The notes under the pieces: generated by a model
Seen by the model: the letters and a program-made list of their open reading frames with translations, nothing else
The model's database searches: none
Told to the model about the DNA's origin: nothing
From: Cellulomonas sp. P24
Lineage (GTDB): Bacteria > Actinomycetota > Actinomycetes > Actinomycetales > Cellulomonadaceae
NCBI RefSeq assembly: GCF_024704385.1
Contig: NZ_JAJDFX010000002.1
Coordinates: forward strand, 124,001 to 188,000
DNA length: 64,000 nt
Direction: 5' to 3'
Position numbers and translations under genes: made by a program
Shown: positions 53,242 to 61,747 of the stretch, in pieces
How positions within the stretch are numbered: position 1 is the first letter of the stretch
Layout of the letters: every line of letters begins with the position of its first letter

Positions 53242-54224
53242 CTCACCCCGCGGGAGGACGCGGGGGCTCGGGGATCTCCGGCACGGAGACCTTCGAGTCG
53301 CTGCGTCCACTGCTGTTCTCGATCGCCTACCGGATGCTGTCGAGCGTCACTGACGCCGAAGACGTGGTCCAGGAGGCGTTCGTCCGCTTCCAGCAGGCAC
53401 AGGCAGACGGTGTCACGATCGCCTCCCCCAAGGCCTATCTCTCGTCGGTCGTGACGCGGCTGTCCATCGACCAGCTCCGTTCGGCACGCCACCGGCGAGA
53501 GGCCTACGTCGGACAGTGGCTGCCAGCACCGCTGCTGACCGACGAGGCGCACGACCCCGCCGACCTGGTCGAGCAGGTCGATACGCTTTCCATGGCCTTC
53601 CTTCTCGTTCTCGAGCGGCTCAACCCGGTCGAGCGCGCCGTCTTCCTGCTACACGACGTCTTCGCCTATCCCTACGACGAGATCTCCGAGATCGTCGGCA
53701 AGACCGAGGCCAACAGCAGGCAGTTGGCGGCACGCGCCAGGCAGCACGTCCGTGCCGAGAAGCCCCGCTTCGAGGCCTCCGCGGAGCAGCGCGACGCCTT
53801 GGCCAGCCAGTTCTTCGACGCGCTCAGAGACGGGGACGTCGACGGCCTGGTCTCGATGCTCGCCGCGAACGTGGTCACCTACGGCGACGGCGGTGGCAAG
53901 GCACCGCAGTGGGCCCGGCCCGTCGTAGGGGCAGGGCGCGTCGGTCGGCTGTTCGCCGCGTTGAGCGACGAGATCCGACGACACCGGATCCGGATCGAGC
54001 CGCACGCGGTCAACGGCCAGCCGGGCGCGATCATGCGTACTCCCGCAGGGGAGATCGTCAACGTCTTCGTCCTCGACATCACCGACGGCAAGGTGCAGAC
54101 GATCCGATCGGTCATCAACCCCGACAAGCTGGGCCACCTCGGTCCCGTCGCCGACGTCCGCGCCCTTCGCGCCCAGGACCGGCAACACACGGACACAACC
54201 GAAGACCGCAAGGAGCACGCATGA
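53238..54224 (+). CDS. ECF41 (SigJ-type) sigma factor with SnoaL-like tail
   Basis: 328 residues. Region 2 (FSIAYRMLSSVTDAEDVVQE) and region 4 (RAVFLLHDVFAYPYDEISEI) are followed by a SnoaL/NTF2-like domain (about 205-300). This domain holds the two motifs that define ECF41: DGGGK near residue 215 and NPDKL near 295. In this group the tail controls activity, so no separate anti-sigma factor is needed. GTG start overlapping the epimerase stop. Confidence 0.93.
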   Translation: MTHPAGGRGGSGISGTETFESLRPLLFSIAYRMLSSVTDAEDVVQEAFVRFQQAQADGVTIASPKAYLSSVVTRLSIDQLRSARHRREAYVGQWLPAPLLTDEAHDPADLVEQVDTLSMAFLLVLERLNPVERAVFLLHDVFAYPYDEISEIVGKTEANSRQLAARARQHVRAEKPRFEASAEQRDALASQFFDALRDGDVDGLVSMLAANVVTYGDGGGKAPQWARPVVGAGRVGRLFAALSDEIRRHRIRIEPHAVNGQPGAIMRTPAGEIVNVFVLDITDGKVQTIRSVINPDKLGHLGPVADVRALRAQDRQHTDTTEDRKEHA

Positions 54225-54325
54225 GCGACGCGCGGCGAGAGCGCCGTCGACACCGGTGTTTCGAAAGATCGCACGGGCAATCGCGATGGTCTCTCCGCAC
54301 AGGTGGCCACCTGTCTCACTCCTGA
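54221..54325 (+). CDS. Small ORF behind ECF41, possibly a broken gene
   Basis: ATG overlaps the ECF41 stop (ATGA) and has an excellent AAGGAG site, yet the frame closes after 34 arginine-rich codons. The other two frames stay open beyond it, towards 54495. I do not recognise any product. A decayed or frameshifted third gene of the COE type is possible. Confidence 0.3.
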   Translation: MSDARRERRRHRCFERSHGQSRWSLRTGGHLSHS

Positions 54326-54491
54326 CCCACGCGACCCTGGCCGACCAGGTCGCGACGACCATCACCCAGTCGGGCGACGACGCGGCCCTCATTCGCACCG
54401 ACCAGTGCGCCTCGGCCGCCCGCCTGGGCCGGAGGTGCGTGCGGTCGGTGTTCGGGAGAGGCTGGCCAGATCGATCGGAAGGAGAACAACC

Positions 54492-55061
54492 TTGAGCACC
54501 TCGACACCACCGATGGATCCGGGGACCTCGGAGGCCACGGCCCGCCAGCTCGAGCTGGCCCGGGCGCAGGGCCGGGCGTATCGCGCCGCCCTGGACCACA
54601 TGACGAGCGATGTCGCCCACGACGGTGGGCACACCACCGTGGCGGACTACCTGGTCGGGTACGCGATCGAAGAGGCCGAGGGGATGTACGCCCTGGAGGA
54701 CGGCAACCTCCTCTGGCGTAACCCGGGCGAGGCGAACACGCACGTCGAGGTTGTCGTGTGCGACGCCGCGGACGGCCGATTCGTGCCCGGCCTGGACGTG
54801 ACGGTGACCTTGGTGACGCCCGACGGGCGCGAGCTGGGACCTCACACCCAGGACATGGTGTGGCACCCGATGATGTATCACTACGCCCGCAACTGGACTC
54901 TGCCCGCAGACGGCGAGTACATCCTGCGTGTGCATATCGAGCCGCCGACGTTCATGCGTCACGACGAGGTCAACGGGCGCCGCTTCACCGCCGCCGTGGA
55001 CGTCGAGTTCACCGGTGTCAGCATCACGCGCGGCGCCGAGCCCGTCGACCCGCCGGCGTGA
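54492..55061 (+). CDS. Probable iron-transport protein (Fe2+ transport, P19-like domain)
   Basis: 189 residues from TTG 54492, which has GAAGGAGA before it; no ATG or GTG fits the conserved part. A soluble beta-rich domain: HTTVADYLVGYAIEEAEGMY, HVEVVVCDAADGRFVPGLDV, MVWHPMMYHYARNW, HIEPPTFMRHDEVNGRRF. The Met/His/Tyr residues around WHPMMYHY and FMRHD suit metal binding as in periplasmic iron-transport proteins. No signal peptide is visible, which is odd for that role. Family call is from memory of similar actinobacterial proteins. Confidence 0.55.
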   Translation: MSTSTPPMDPGTSEATARQLELARAQGRAYRAALDHMTSDVAHDGGHTTVADYLVGYAIEEAEGMYALEDGNLLWRNPGEANTHVEVVVCDAADGRFVPGLDVTVTLVTPDGRELGPHTQDMVWHPMMYHYARNWTLPADGEYILRVHIEPPTFMRHDEVNGRRFTAAVDVEFTGVSITRGAEPVDPPA

Positions 55062-55484
55062 GGGTCGGCATCGGCGCGGCGACGGACGTGGGACGACCCC
55101 GTGCACTGGCCTTCGGCAGTTGCCGTGCTGGTGTCCGCGCGTTGGCGTCGGGTCGGACCCTGCTTCCCGATCCGCTCGTCCACCTCTGACCGGAGCGCCA
55201 CAGCACCGACCTTCGACACCCTGCTCGCCGCGACGAGACCGTACTCCGTCTGTCGACTCGAGCGCTGCGGAGCGGTCTGCGTCAGCCACCGCCGGGCAAC
55301 CCGTACCTCGCGAGAGATCCGCTCCCGCCCCTCTCGTCATGAGTCTTCCTCCGCCTCCGAGTGTCTGTTGATCTGTGCTCCGTCGCGCGGGGTCGGGGTT
55401 CGTCGAGGACGCGGTCGTACGGGCAATCCCGCGTCGGCCTGGCAGCCCGGTGAGCCGCCCTGCTACGCGTGGCATTTGTCATGG
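55062..55484. other. Intergenic stretch without recognised gene
   Basis: 423 bases. Open frames on both strands are arginine/proline-rich shadows. Slightly lower GC towards 55480. Confidence 0.5.
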
Positions 55485-55619
55485 ATGACGGACAACGGGC
55501 GCGGCGAGAGTGTCGATGTCGAAGTTGCGGGTATCGCGGAAGTCATGCAGGATGGATTTGAACCTGTCGCGCCCGGGAACAATCTCGCAGGTCTCGAGCA
55601 CGAGGCGCCGCGCCGTTGA
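55485..55619 (+). CDS. Small acidic hypothetical protein
   Basis: 44 residues (begins MTDNGRGESVDVEVAGIAEV, ends EHEAPRR). Amino-acid mix is normal and codons are less GC-rich than neighbours (GTT, GAT, GAA, GGT, TTT), which is unlike a random high-GC frame. No strong ribosome site and no family recognised. It starts the run of very small genes before whiB. Confidence 0.4.
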   Translation: MTDNGRGESVDVEVAGIAEVMQDGFEPVAPGNNLAGLEHEAPRR

Positions 55620-55640
55620 TCGCGTTGGAAGGAGCCTGAC

Positions 55641-55745
55641 ATGAAACCGACCGTGAACGCCAGGAACATCCCTCTCCACGTCGTGGCGGGCTAGAAGAAG
55701 CAGGCAATCTGCGCGACGAAAAAGGACGGCCATCTCGGCGTCTGA
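55641..55745 (+). CDS. Very small ORF with in-frame TAG
   Basis: GGAAGGAG six bases before the ATG. The frame codes 17 residues (MKPTVNARNIPLHVVAG), then TAG at 55692-55694, then 16 more in the same frame to a TGA at 55745. If the TAG were GAG the product would be 34 residues. No family recognised. Confidence 0.3.
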
Positions 55746-55873
55746 GCGCAGGTCGCGGACCCGGCGAGTGGCTGATCATGGCCGGCGAGAACGCCAGTTC
55801 CGCCGAGCTCGAACGACAAGATCCCGTTGAGTGCGCTTTCTGCCACGAGCGCGCGCGCCAAAGGAGGAAGAGC

Positions 55874-56032
55874 ATGATTGTTCTGGGTATCGTATTGATC
55901 GTCCTGGGCCTGGTCGTAGCCACGCTGCACATCCTGGTCACGATCGGCATCGTCTTGTTGGCAGTCGGCCTCGTGCTCGCGGTGCTTGGTGGCACGGGAC
56001 GCGCGATCGCCGGTCGCAGCCACTGGTGGTGA
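55874..56032 (+). CDS. DUF6131 family small membrane protein
   Basis: 52 residues, almost entirely two hydrophobic helices (MIVLGIVLIVLGLVVATLHI, then TIGIVLLAVGLVLAVLGGTG) and a basic end with SHWW. AAAGGAGG stands before ATG 55874, which decides against the longer frame from 55778. Function unknown. Confidence 0.75.
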   Translation: MIVLGIVLIVLGLVVATLHILVTIGIVLLAVGLVLAVLGGTGRAIAGRSHWW

Positions 56033-56347
56033 GGCCCCCTCGCCGGCCCGGTCACACGCCGATCGGGAGCAACCGTCCGGAGTCCTCAGGAGTCGTTGGC
56101 CGATCGCGACGCGGATTCGCCTCGTCTCTGGGCTCGTCGGCGCCACCGGTGAGCGCCGCAAAGCTCCGGTCGCGTCGCGGCTTCCTTCCGCACGTGGCCT
56201 TCGCTCCCTGCCTGCGTGAGGAGGCAGGGCAGATCCCGTGCGGTTCACGTGGGCCGCGCGGGACGAGGCTTGGCGTGGGACGGGCCGTCAAGCCTCGACC
56301 GTCGTCGCACACGTTGATCCAGTGGTCAGTGAGCTGAGGAGGCCTTC
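56033..56347. other. Spacer before whiB with a hairpin
   Basis: 315 bases without a gene. A hairpin CCCTGCCT-(8)-AGGCAGGG at 56206-56229 may end the small-gene transcript; the whiB promoter should lie after it. Confidence 0.4.
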
Positions 56348-56638
56348 GTGACCGAGATCTCACGTCTGCCCGGGCCGCAGTGGGAAATCTGGGAGTGGCA
56401 GTACCAGGGAGCGTGTCGGGAGGCCGATCCCGCCCTGTTCTTTCACCCGCAGAGCGAGCGTGGGGCACAGCGCCGTCGACGGGATACGGCTGCGAAGGCA
56501 ATCTGCGCAGAGTGTCCGGTGATCGATGAGTGCCGAGAGCATTCGTTCGCGGTTCGTGAGCCGTACGGGGTCTGGGGCGGACTGACCGAGGATGAACGTG
56601 CCGAGGTCCTCGCCCGTTCTGTCCGAAAGTCGGCTTGA
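56348..56638 (+). CDS. WhiB-family Fe-S transcription regulator
   Basis: 96 residues. Four cysteines for the [4Fe-4S] cluster (QGACRE, then AICAECPVIDEC), the turn GVWGGL and a basic DNA-binding end. WhiB proteins bind region 4 of the main sigma factor and respond to redox or NO. GAGGAGG before the GTG start. The subtype (WhiB1 to WhiB7) cannot be told with certainty. Confidence 0.93.
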   Translation: MTEISRLPGPQWEIWEWQYQGACREADPALFFHPQSERGAQRRRRDTAAKAICAECPVIDECREHSFAVREPYGVWGGLTEDERAEVLARSVRKSA

Positions 56639-56866
56639 CTGGTCCACGCACCGAAATAGGCGCGGCCCATTTCTGGCGTATGGCACCGCATGGCTGTTCA
56701 CATGGATGCCGTTCACGGCGGGGCATGCCGATGTCGACTGTGAGGTCCTCGAGCGAGCGACCACGACACCCGCGGCTAGCGGTCTCTTGGTGCGGGGTCG
56801 GACGGGCAGACATCCGTTGGCGACTCTCTGCGTCGAGTGGCCTGCTGCGTCGAGTGACGTGCTCGT

Positions 56867-57619
56867 TTACATCGCTTCCTTGATCCCGATCTTGATCAAC
56901 CACCAGTTGACCGGGTAGGCGGTGGCGAATCCGGCGAGCATGGCGAGCTGCATCACCCACCAGAACTCCGGTGTGAGCACGGCCGCCCGTCCGCCGGTGG
57001 TGGCGGGCAGCACCACGAGCTGGGCCAGGGCCATCAGCCCGTACATCCCCACCTGCCAGGACGTGATCGACAGCGTGTCCGCCTTGATCGCCTGCCACAG
57101 GCTGCGCCGGGCGGACTGGTGGGCCATCGGGGCGATCGCGGCGTACTGGAAGGCGATGCCGATCAGGTAGGCGGCGACGAAGTCGAGCACCCAGCGGGCG
57201 TACATCTCGTCGGAGAACACCGTGCCCAGCCCGGCGACCGCAGCCAGACCGGGGACCGCCACCAGGCCCAGCTCCGCGACGAGATCGCCGAGGGTGCACC
57301 CCGCACCACAGTGGCTGGCGCCGGTGGCGACCGAGATCCGCAGCGGCACCTCCGTTTGCGCGTCGTGGGCCCCACGGGGCGCCGCGCGTCCCCACCGCAG
57401 GTACAGGCGCAGCCACAGCAACCCGCCGAAGAGCATCGTCACCGGCCACACCACCGACATCACCCCCATGGACTGGGGTCGCCGCGCGACGTCCACGGCC
57501 GTCCACCCGGCGACGGCGACAGCCACAGCGAGTGAGGCGACGCTCAGCACGGTCAGCCAGGCCGGGAAGTCGGCCGTGTGCAAGATGACCAGGTCGGCGC
57601 GGATCAGACCACCCGCCAC
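56867..57619 (-). CDS. DUF4396 membrane protein
   Basis: 250 residues with about six membrane helices. The marker motif SHCGAGCTLGDLVAE has two cysteines and a His facing the membrane, a likely metal site. WQAIKADTLSITSWQVGMYG is also typical. The GTG at 57619 lies inside the end of the enolase-family gene (16-base overlap); no good ribosome site, so coupling is probable. Function unknown; a metal or reducing-equivalent role is a guess from the Cys motif and the redox operon. Confidence 0.75.
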   Translation of the reverse strand: MAGGLIRADLVILHTADFPAWLTVLSVASLAVAVAVAGWTAVDVARRPQSMGVMSVVWPVTMLFGGLLWLRLYLRWGRAAPRGAHDAQTEVPLRISVATGASHCGAGCTLGDLVAELGLVAVPGLAAVAGLGTVFSDEMYARWVLDFVAAYLIGIAFQYAAIAPMAHQSARRSLWQAIKADTLSITSWQVGMYGLMALAQLVVLPATTGGRAAVLTPEFWWVMQLAMLAGFATAYPVNWWLIKIGIKEAM

Positions 57620-58707
57620 TGCTCGGCGTCCGGGCGAAGCCTCATCCCGTGCCCCGTGTCCGCGTTCGGTGCCACCACGCCATCGGTGACGACGGGCACG
57701 CCGTCGAAGAGCATCGCCTCGAGCCTGGTGTGATCGTGGAACCACTCCAGGTGCGCAAGTGTCGGCGCGCAGCCGGCGACGTGGACCGACAGCGCCGGCG
57801 CGCAATGGGTGGAGATCGGCCGTTCGAAGGTCTGGGCGAGAGCGGCGACTCGTCGCCAGCCGGTGAACCCGCCGCAGCGGGTGACATCTGCCTGCAGGGT
57901 GTCGACGGCGCCGGCGATGAGCAGGTCGCGGAAGTCGGCGGGAGTTGAGCCGTACTCCCCGGCCGCGATGTCGGCCTCGGCGTGACGGCGCACGTGCGCC
58001 AGGCCCGGCAGGTCACGAGAAGAGACGGGCTCCTCGAACCACACGACACCGTGCTCACGCATCGCGCGCTCGACCCGGACGGCCTGTCCGACGCTGTACC
58101 CGCCATTCGCGTCCACCATCAGGTCGACGCCGGCTCCGACAAGCTCACGGACCTCGGCAACCCGACCGAGGTCTCGCTGGACCGCCGTTCCCCACGACTC
58201 ACCGATCTTGATCTTGACCGCGCGGGCGCCCAGCCCGTCGACCCAGCCGAGCACCTGCTCGGCGGTGCGGTGCGAGTCGTAGGTGGTGAAGCCACCACTT
58301 CCGTAGATCCGCAGCTGCTCGCGCACAGAGCCGAGAAGGCTGCAGACCGGCATCTCGAGCAGACGCCCTGCGAGGTCCCACATCGCGATGTCGATGGCAG
58401 ACACCGCTGCCGCGCCGAGCCCGGGCACACCGACGTTGCGCAGCAGGCGCAGCGTCGCGTCGTGCACCGCGACGGGGTTGAGCGCGTCGCGGCCGATCAC
58501 CTCCGGTGCGAGTACCCGGTGCACGAGGTCGCCGGCGGCCCGGTCGGTGTAGGTCCAGCCCACGCCCGTCGCGTCGCCCGCGGCGACCTGGACGACCACG
58601 ACCGTGGTGGCGTCCCAGGCGAGGGTGCCGTCCCCCTCCGGTCCATCGGTCGGCACCGTGTACGCGGCAACCCGGACGTCTCGGACCGGGGCCGTCAGAC
58701 GGGCCAC
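57604..58707 (-). CDS. Enolase-superfamily enzyme (mandelate racemase/muconate lactonizing type)
   Basis: 367 residues. Barrel residues: KIKIGES (base Lys), DANGGY (first metal Asp), WFEEPVS (second metal Glu), AAGEYG (third Glu) and STHCAPALS (His base). This points to a sugar-acid dehydratase or racemase; the exact acid is unknown. GTG 58707 has GGGGGG seven bases upstream and overlaps the preceding gene by 13 bases. Third gene of the redox operon. Confidence 0.88.
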   Translation of the reverse strand: MARLTAPVRDVRVAAYTVPTDGPEGDGTLAWDATTVVVVQVAAGDATGVGWTYTDRAAGDLVHRVLAPEVIGRDALNPVAVHDATLRLLRNVGVPGLGAAAVSAIDIAMWDLAGRLLEMPVCSLLGSVREQLRIYGSGGFTTYDSHRTAEQVLGWVDGLGARAVKIKIGESWGTAVQRDLGRVAEVRELVGAGVDLMVDANGGYSVGQAVRVERAMREHGVVWFEEPVSSRDLPGLAHVRRHAEADIAAGEYGSTPADFRDLLIAGAVDTLQADVTRCGGFTGWRRVAALAQTFERPISTHCAPALSVHVAGCAPTLAHLEWFHDHTRLEAMLFDGVPVVTDGVVAPNADTGHGMRLRPDAEQWRVV

Positions 58708-61700
58708 GACGGCCCCCCGTTCGCGCGGTCGGGCGCGGCAGGTGCGTGTGCTGAGCGGTTCCGCACGAGCTGCGGCGGCCCCGGCCGAGTCCCGATCGCG
58801 TCCTCTGGCCGAGTCGCCGGCAGCCTGTTCTGCAACGCGCCGGCCAGCAGCTCGGCCAGGTGCACGGCCTGTCGACCGGTCCCGGTCTGCTCGATCTGGG
58901 TCCGGCAGCTGAACCCGTCGGCCAGGACGACGGCGTCGTCGGGGGTCGTGCGCAGGGCCGGAAGGAGCTCGTGCTCGGCGACCGCGACCGATACGTCGAG
59001 GTGGCCCGCCTCGAAGCCGAAGTTCCCCGCCAGGCCGCAGCACCCGCTGACGGTCGTGGCGTCGACCCCCGCCCTCCGCATGAGCTCCGCGTCGGGGTCC
59101 GAGCCGAGCACGGCGTGCTGGTGGCAGTGCGGCTGGACCAGGGCGGCCCGGTCGACGTGCGGTGGCTGCCACCCGTCGGTCGAGGTCAGCAGCTCGGCAA
59201 GGGTCCTGGTCTGGTCCCGCAGGCGCACCATGTCGTGGTCGTGCGGAAAGAGCTCCGGACCGTCGGACCTGAAGACGGCTGTGCAGCTCGGTTCGAGCCC
59301 GACCACCAGCCCGCCCGCCCTGAGGTGCGGTGCCAGGTGACGCAGCGTGCGGCGCAGGACACGCTCGGCGATGTCGAGCTGGCCGGTGGAGATCCAGGTC
59401 AGCCCGCAGCACAAGGTGCCGTCCGGGATCACGACCCGGTACCCGGCGTCCTCGAGGACCTCGACCGCCGCCTGGCCGACGTGGGGGTGCAGGTTGTTCG
59501 TGAAGGTGTCCGGCCAGAGCATCACGTCACCGCGTTCGCCGGAGCCGCGGGGTCCACGACTCCGGTAGGAGTCGGTGAACCGGTGGTCGGCGAAGTAGGG
59601 CACCGGCCGGTCCGGCTCGATGCCGCCGGCCTGCTGGGCGAGCCGAGTGAGCGGGCCGGCGTGCGAGATCGCGTTGACGGCGCGCGGCGCGAGAGCGGCG
59701 AGCCGAGCCCACAAGGGCAACCAGCCCATCGCGTAGTGCGATGCGGGTCTCAACCGGTGCGCGTAGTGGTGCGACAGGAACTCCGCCTTGTACGTGGCCA
59801 TGTCGACGTCGACCGGGCAGTCGCTCTTGCAGCCCTTGCAGGCCAGGCACAGGTCGAGGGCGTCACGGACTGCTGTCGAGCGCCAGCCGTCGGTGATGGG
59901 GCTGTCCGGGTGGTTGCTGAGCATCTCGAACAGCAGACGCGACCTGCCGCGGGTGGAGTGCTCCTCGTCGCCGGTCGCCCGGTAGGAGGGACACATGACT
60001 CCCCCGGAGTGGCTGCGGCACTGTCCGACACCGACGCAGCGCAGCACTGAACGGTCGAAGCTCCCGTCGTCACTCGGATAACGGAAGTGCAGGTCGCGGG
60101 CTTCGTGCGGGGCGTAGTCCGGTCCGAGTCTCAGGTTCTCGTCCAGGCGGTTCGGGTGGACCACCTTGCCGGGGTTCATCCGGTCGTCCGGGTCGATCAG
60201 GGCTTTGAGCTGGGTGAACGCCTCGATCACCCGGTCGCCGAACATGATCGGCAGCAGCTCGCCGCGCTGCTGGCCGTCTCCGTGCTCCCCGGAGAGGGAT
60301 CCGCCGTAGCTGCGCACGAGGTGAGCCGCTCGGTGCAGGAACCGGCGGTAGTGCGCGACGCCCGGGGCGGTGGTCAGGTCGAAGGGGATCCGGATGTGCA
60401 GGCAGCCGTGACCGAAGTGGCCGTAGCGAGACGCCTTGCCGTAGCCGAACTCGTCGAGCAGGTCGCCGAAGTCCCGCAGGTAGTCTCCCAGGCGTTCTGG
60501 CGGGACTGCCGAGTCTTCCCAGCCTGGCCACGTGTCTGCCATGTCCGGTACCCGGGCGGTCGCGCCGAGTCCTGACTCGCGAACGTCCCACAGGTCCTGG
60601 CGGTGCGCCGGGTCGGTGTACTCCTGGCTGGTTGCTCCGGCGTCCTCGGCTTCGGTCACCAAGGCGTCCATCCGTTCTCGAAGGGTCGCCTCGTCGTCGG
60701 CGCCGAGCTGGACCATCAGCCAGCCTTCGCCGGGTGGGAGCAGTCCAAGAGCCCCGGCGTTGAGGCGCTTCTCGCGCTCGAAGTGGATGAGGCGCTCGTC
60801 CATGCCTTCGACCACGAGCGGGTCGTGGCGGTTGACCATCACCACGGCGTCCGCAGCCTGCTCGATCGAGGGATAGCCGAGCACGACGAGTGCCTTGTGC
60901 GCCACGAGGGGAACCAGCTGCAGCTCGGCGTGCAGCAGGGTGACGAGCGTGCCTTCTGACCCGGCCAGCGCCTTCCCCACATCGAACCCGTTCTCGGGCA
61001 GCAGCGAGTCCAGGTCGTAGCCGGAGACGCGGCGGGGTATCTGCGGATACCGGTCGCGCACCGCGTCACCGAATTCCTCGACGATGTGCCGCAGGCCCTG
61101 GTAGATCTCGGCGCGGCGACCGCCTGCGGCGACGATCTCGTCGTACTGCTCCTCGCTGGTCGCACCGATCCACATCCGGGTGCCGTCATAGGTGAGCACC
61201 TCGGCGCGCACGAGGTTGTCGACGGTCTTGCCGTAGGCCTGGGCGGTCGATCCGCAGGAGTTGTTCCCGATCATCCCGCCCAGCGTGCAGCGCGAGTGGG
61301 TCGAGGGTTGGGGGCCGAACTGCAGCCCGTGCTCGGCGAGGGCAGCGTTGAGCTCGTCCAGGACGATGCCCGGTTCGACGATCGCGGTGCGTCGTGCGGT
61401 GTCGACCGATACCAGCCGGTGGCAGTACTTGGACCAGTCGAGCACCACGGCGACGTTGCAGGCCTGGCCGGCGAGGCTGGTGCCGCCTCCTCGGGACACG
61501 AGGGGTGCGCCCATCTGCGCGCACACCGCGACCGCGGCGACTCCGGCCGCCACGGTCCGAGGCAGGACCACGCCGAGGGGGACCTGACGGAAGTTGGATG
61601 CGTCGGTTGCGTACGTGCCGCGGGAGCCGACGTCGAACCTGACCTCTCCGTCCACCGCCTCGGTGAGTCGGCGCTCGAGCTCGCGCAGGTCCAGGCCCGC

Positions 61701-61745
61701 CAGGTCCGCGTGACGGCGTACCGGAGTGGGGAGCTGTGTGGTCAC
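58695..61745 (-). CDS. Large FAD-linked, 4Fe-4S oxidoreductase (D-2-hydroxyacid dehydrogenase type)
   Basis: 1016 residues. N-terminal FAD-binding PCMH domain (VSRGGGTSLAGQACN, TLGGMIGNNSCGS), FAD oxidase C domain, then two 4Fe-4S motifs (CVGVGQCRSHSGGVMC and CLACKGCKSDCPV), and a C-terminal part with two CCG motifs (CCGLTW, CCGLAGNFGFE) as in GlpC/LutA. Probably oxidises D-lactate or another D-2-hydroxyacid and passes electrons to the quinone pool or a flavoprotein. GTG start two bases after the upstream stop. Confidence 0.9.
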   Translation of the reverse strand: MTTQLPTPVRRHADLAGLDLRELERRLTEAVDGEVRFDVGSRGTYATDASNFRQVPLGVVLPRTVAAGVAAVAVCAQMGAPLVSRGGGTSLAGQACNVAVVLDWSKYCHRLVSVDTARRTAIVEPGIVLDELNAALAEHGLQFGPQPSTHSRCTLGGMIGNNSCGSTAQAYGKTVDNLVRAEVLTYDGTRMWIGATSEEQYDEIVAAGGRRAEIYQGLRHIVEEFGDAVRDRYPQIPRRVSGYDLDSLLPENGFDVGKALAGSEGTLVTLLHAELQLVPLVAHKALVVLGYPSIEQAADAVVMVNRHDPLVVEGMDERLIHFEREKRLNAGALGLLPPGEGWLMVQLGADDEATLRERMDALVTEAEDAGATSQEYTDPAHRQDLWDVRESGLGATARVPDMADTWPGWEDSAVPPERLGDYLRDFGDLLDEFGYGKASRYGHFGHGCLHIRIPFDLTTAPGVAHYRRFLHRAAHLVRSYGGSLSGEHGDGQQRGELLPIMFGDRVIEAFTQLKALIDPDDRMNPGKVVHPNRLDENLRLGPDYAPHEARDLHFRYPSDDGSFDRSVLRCVGVGQCRSHSGGVMCPSYRATGDEEHSTRGRSRLLFEMLSNHPDSPITDGWRSTAVRDALDLCLACKGCKSDCPVDVDMATYKAEFLSHHYAHRLRPASHYAMGWLPLWARLAALAPRAVNAISHAGPLTRLAQQAGGIEPDRPVPYFADHRFTDSYRSRGPRGSGERGDVMLWPDTFTNNLHPHVGQAAVEVLEDAGYRVVIPDGTLCCGLTWISTGQLDIAERVLRRTLRHLAPHLRAGGLVVGLEPSCTAVFRSDGPELFPHDHDMVRLRDQTRTLAELLTSTDGWQPPHVDRAALVQPHCHQHAVLGSDPDAELMRRAGVDATTVSGCCGLAGNFGFEAGHLDVSVAVAEHELLPALRTTPDDAVVLADGFSCRTQIEQTGTGRQAVHLAELLAGALQNRLPATRPEDAIGTRPGPPQLVRNRSAHAPAAPDRANGGPSWPV

Positions 61746-61747
61746 GC

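Noticed and set aside
55778-55873. Cys-x-x-Cys-containing extension of the DUF6131 protein
   Set aside because: No ribosome site for 55778, whereas AAAGGAGG stands before ATG 55874 where the family normally starts.
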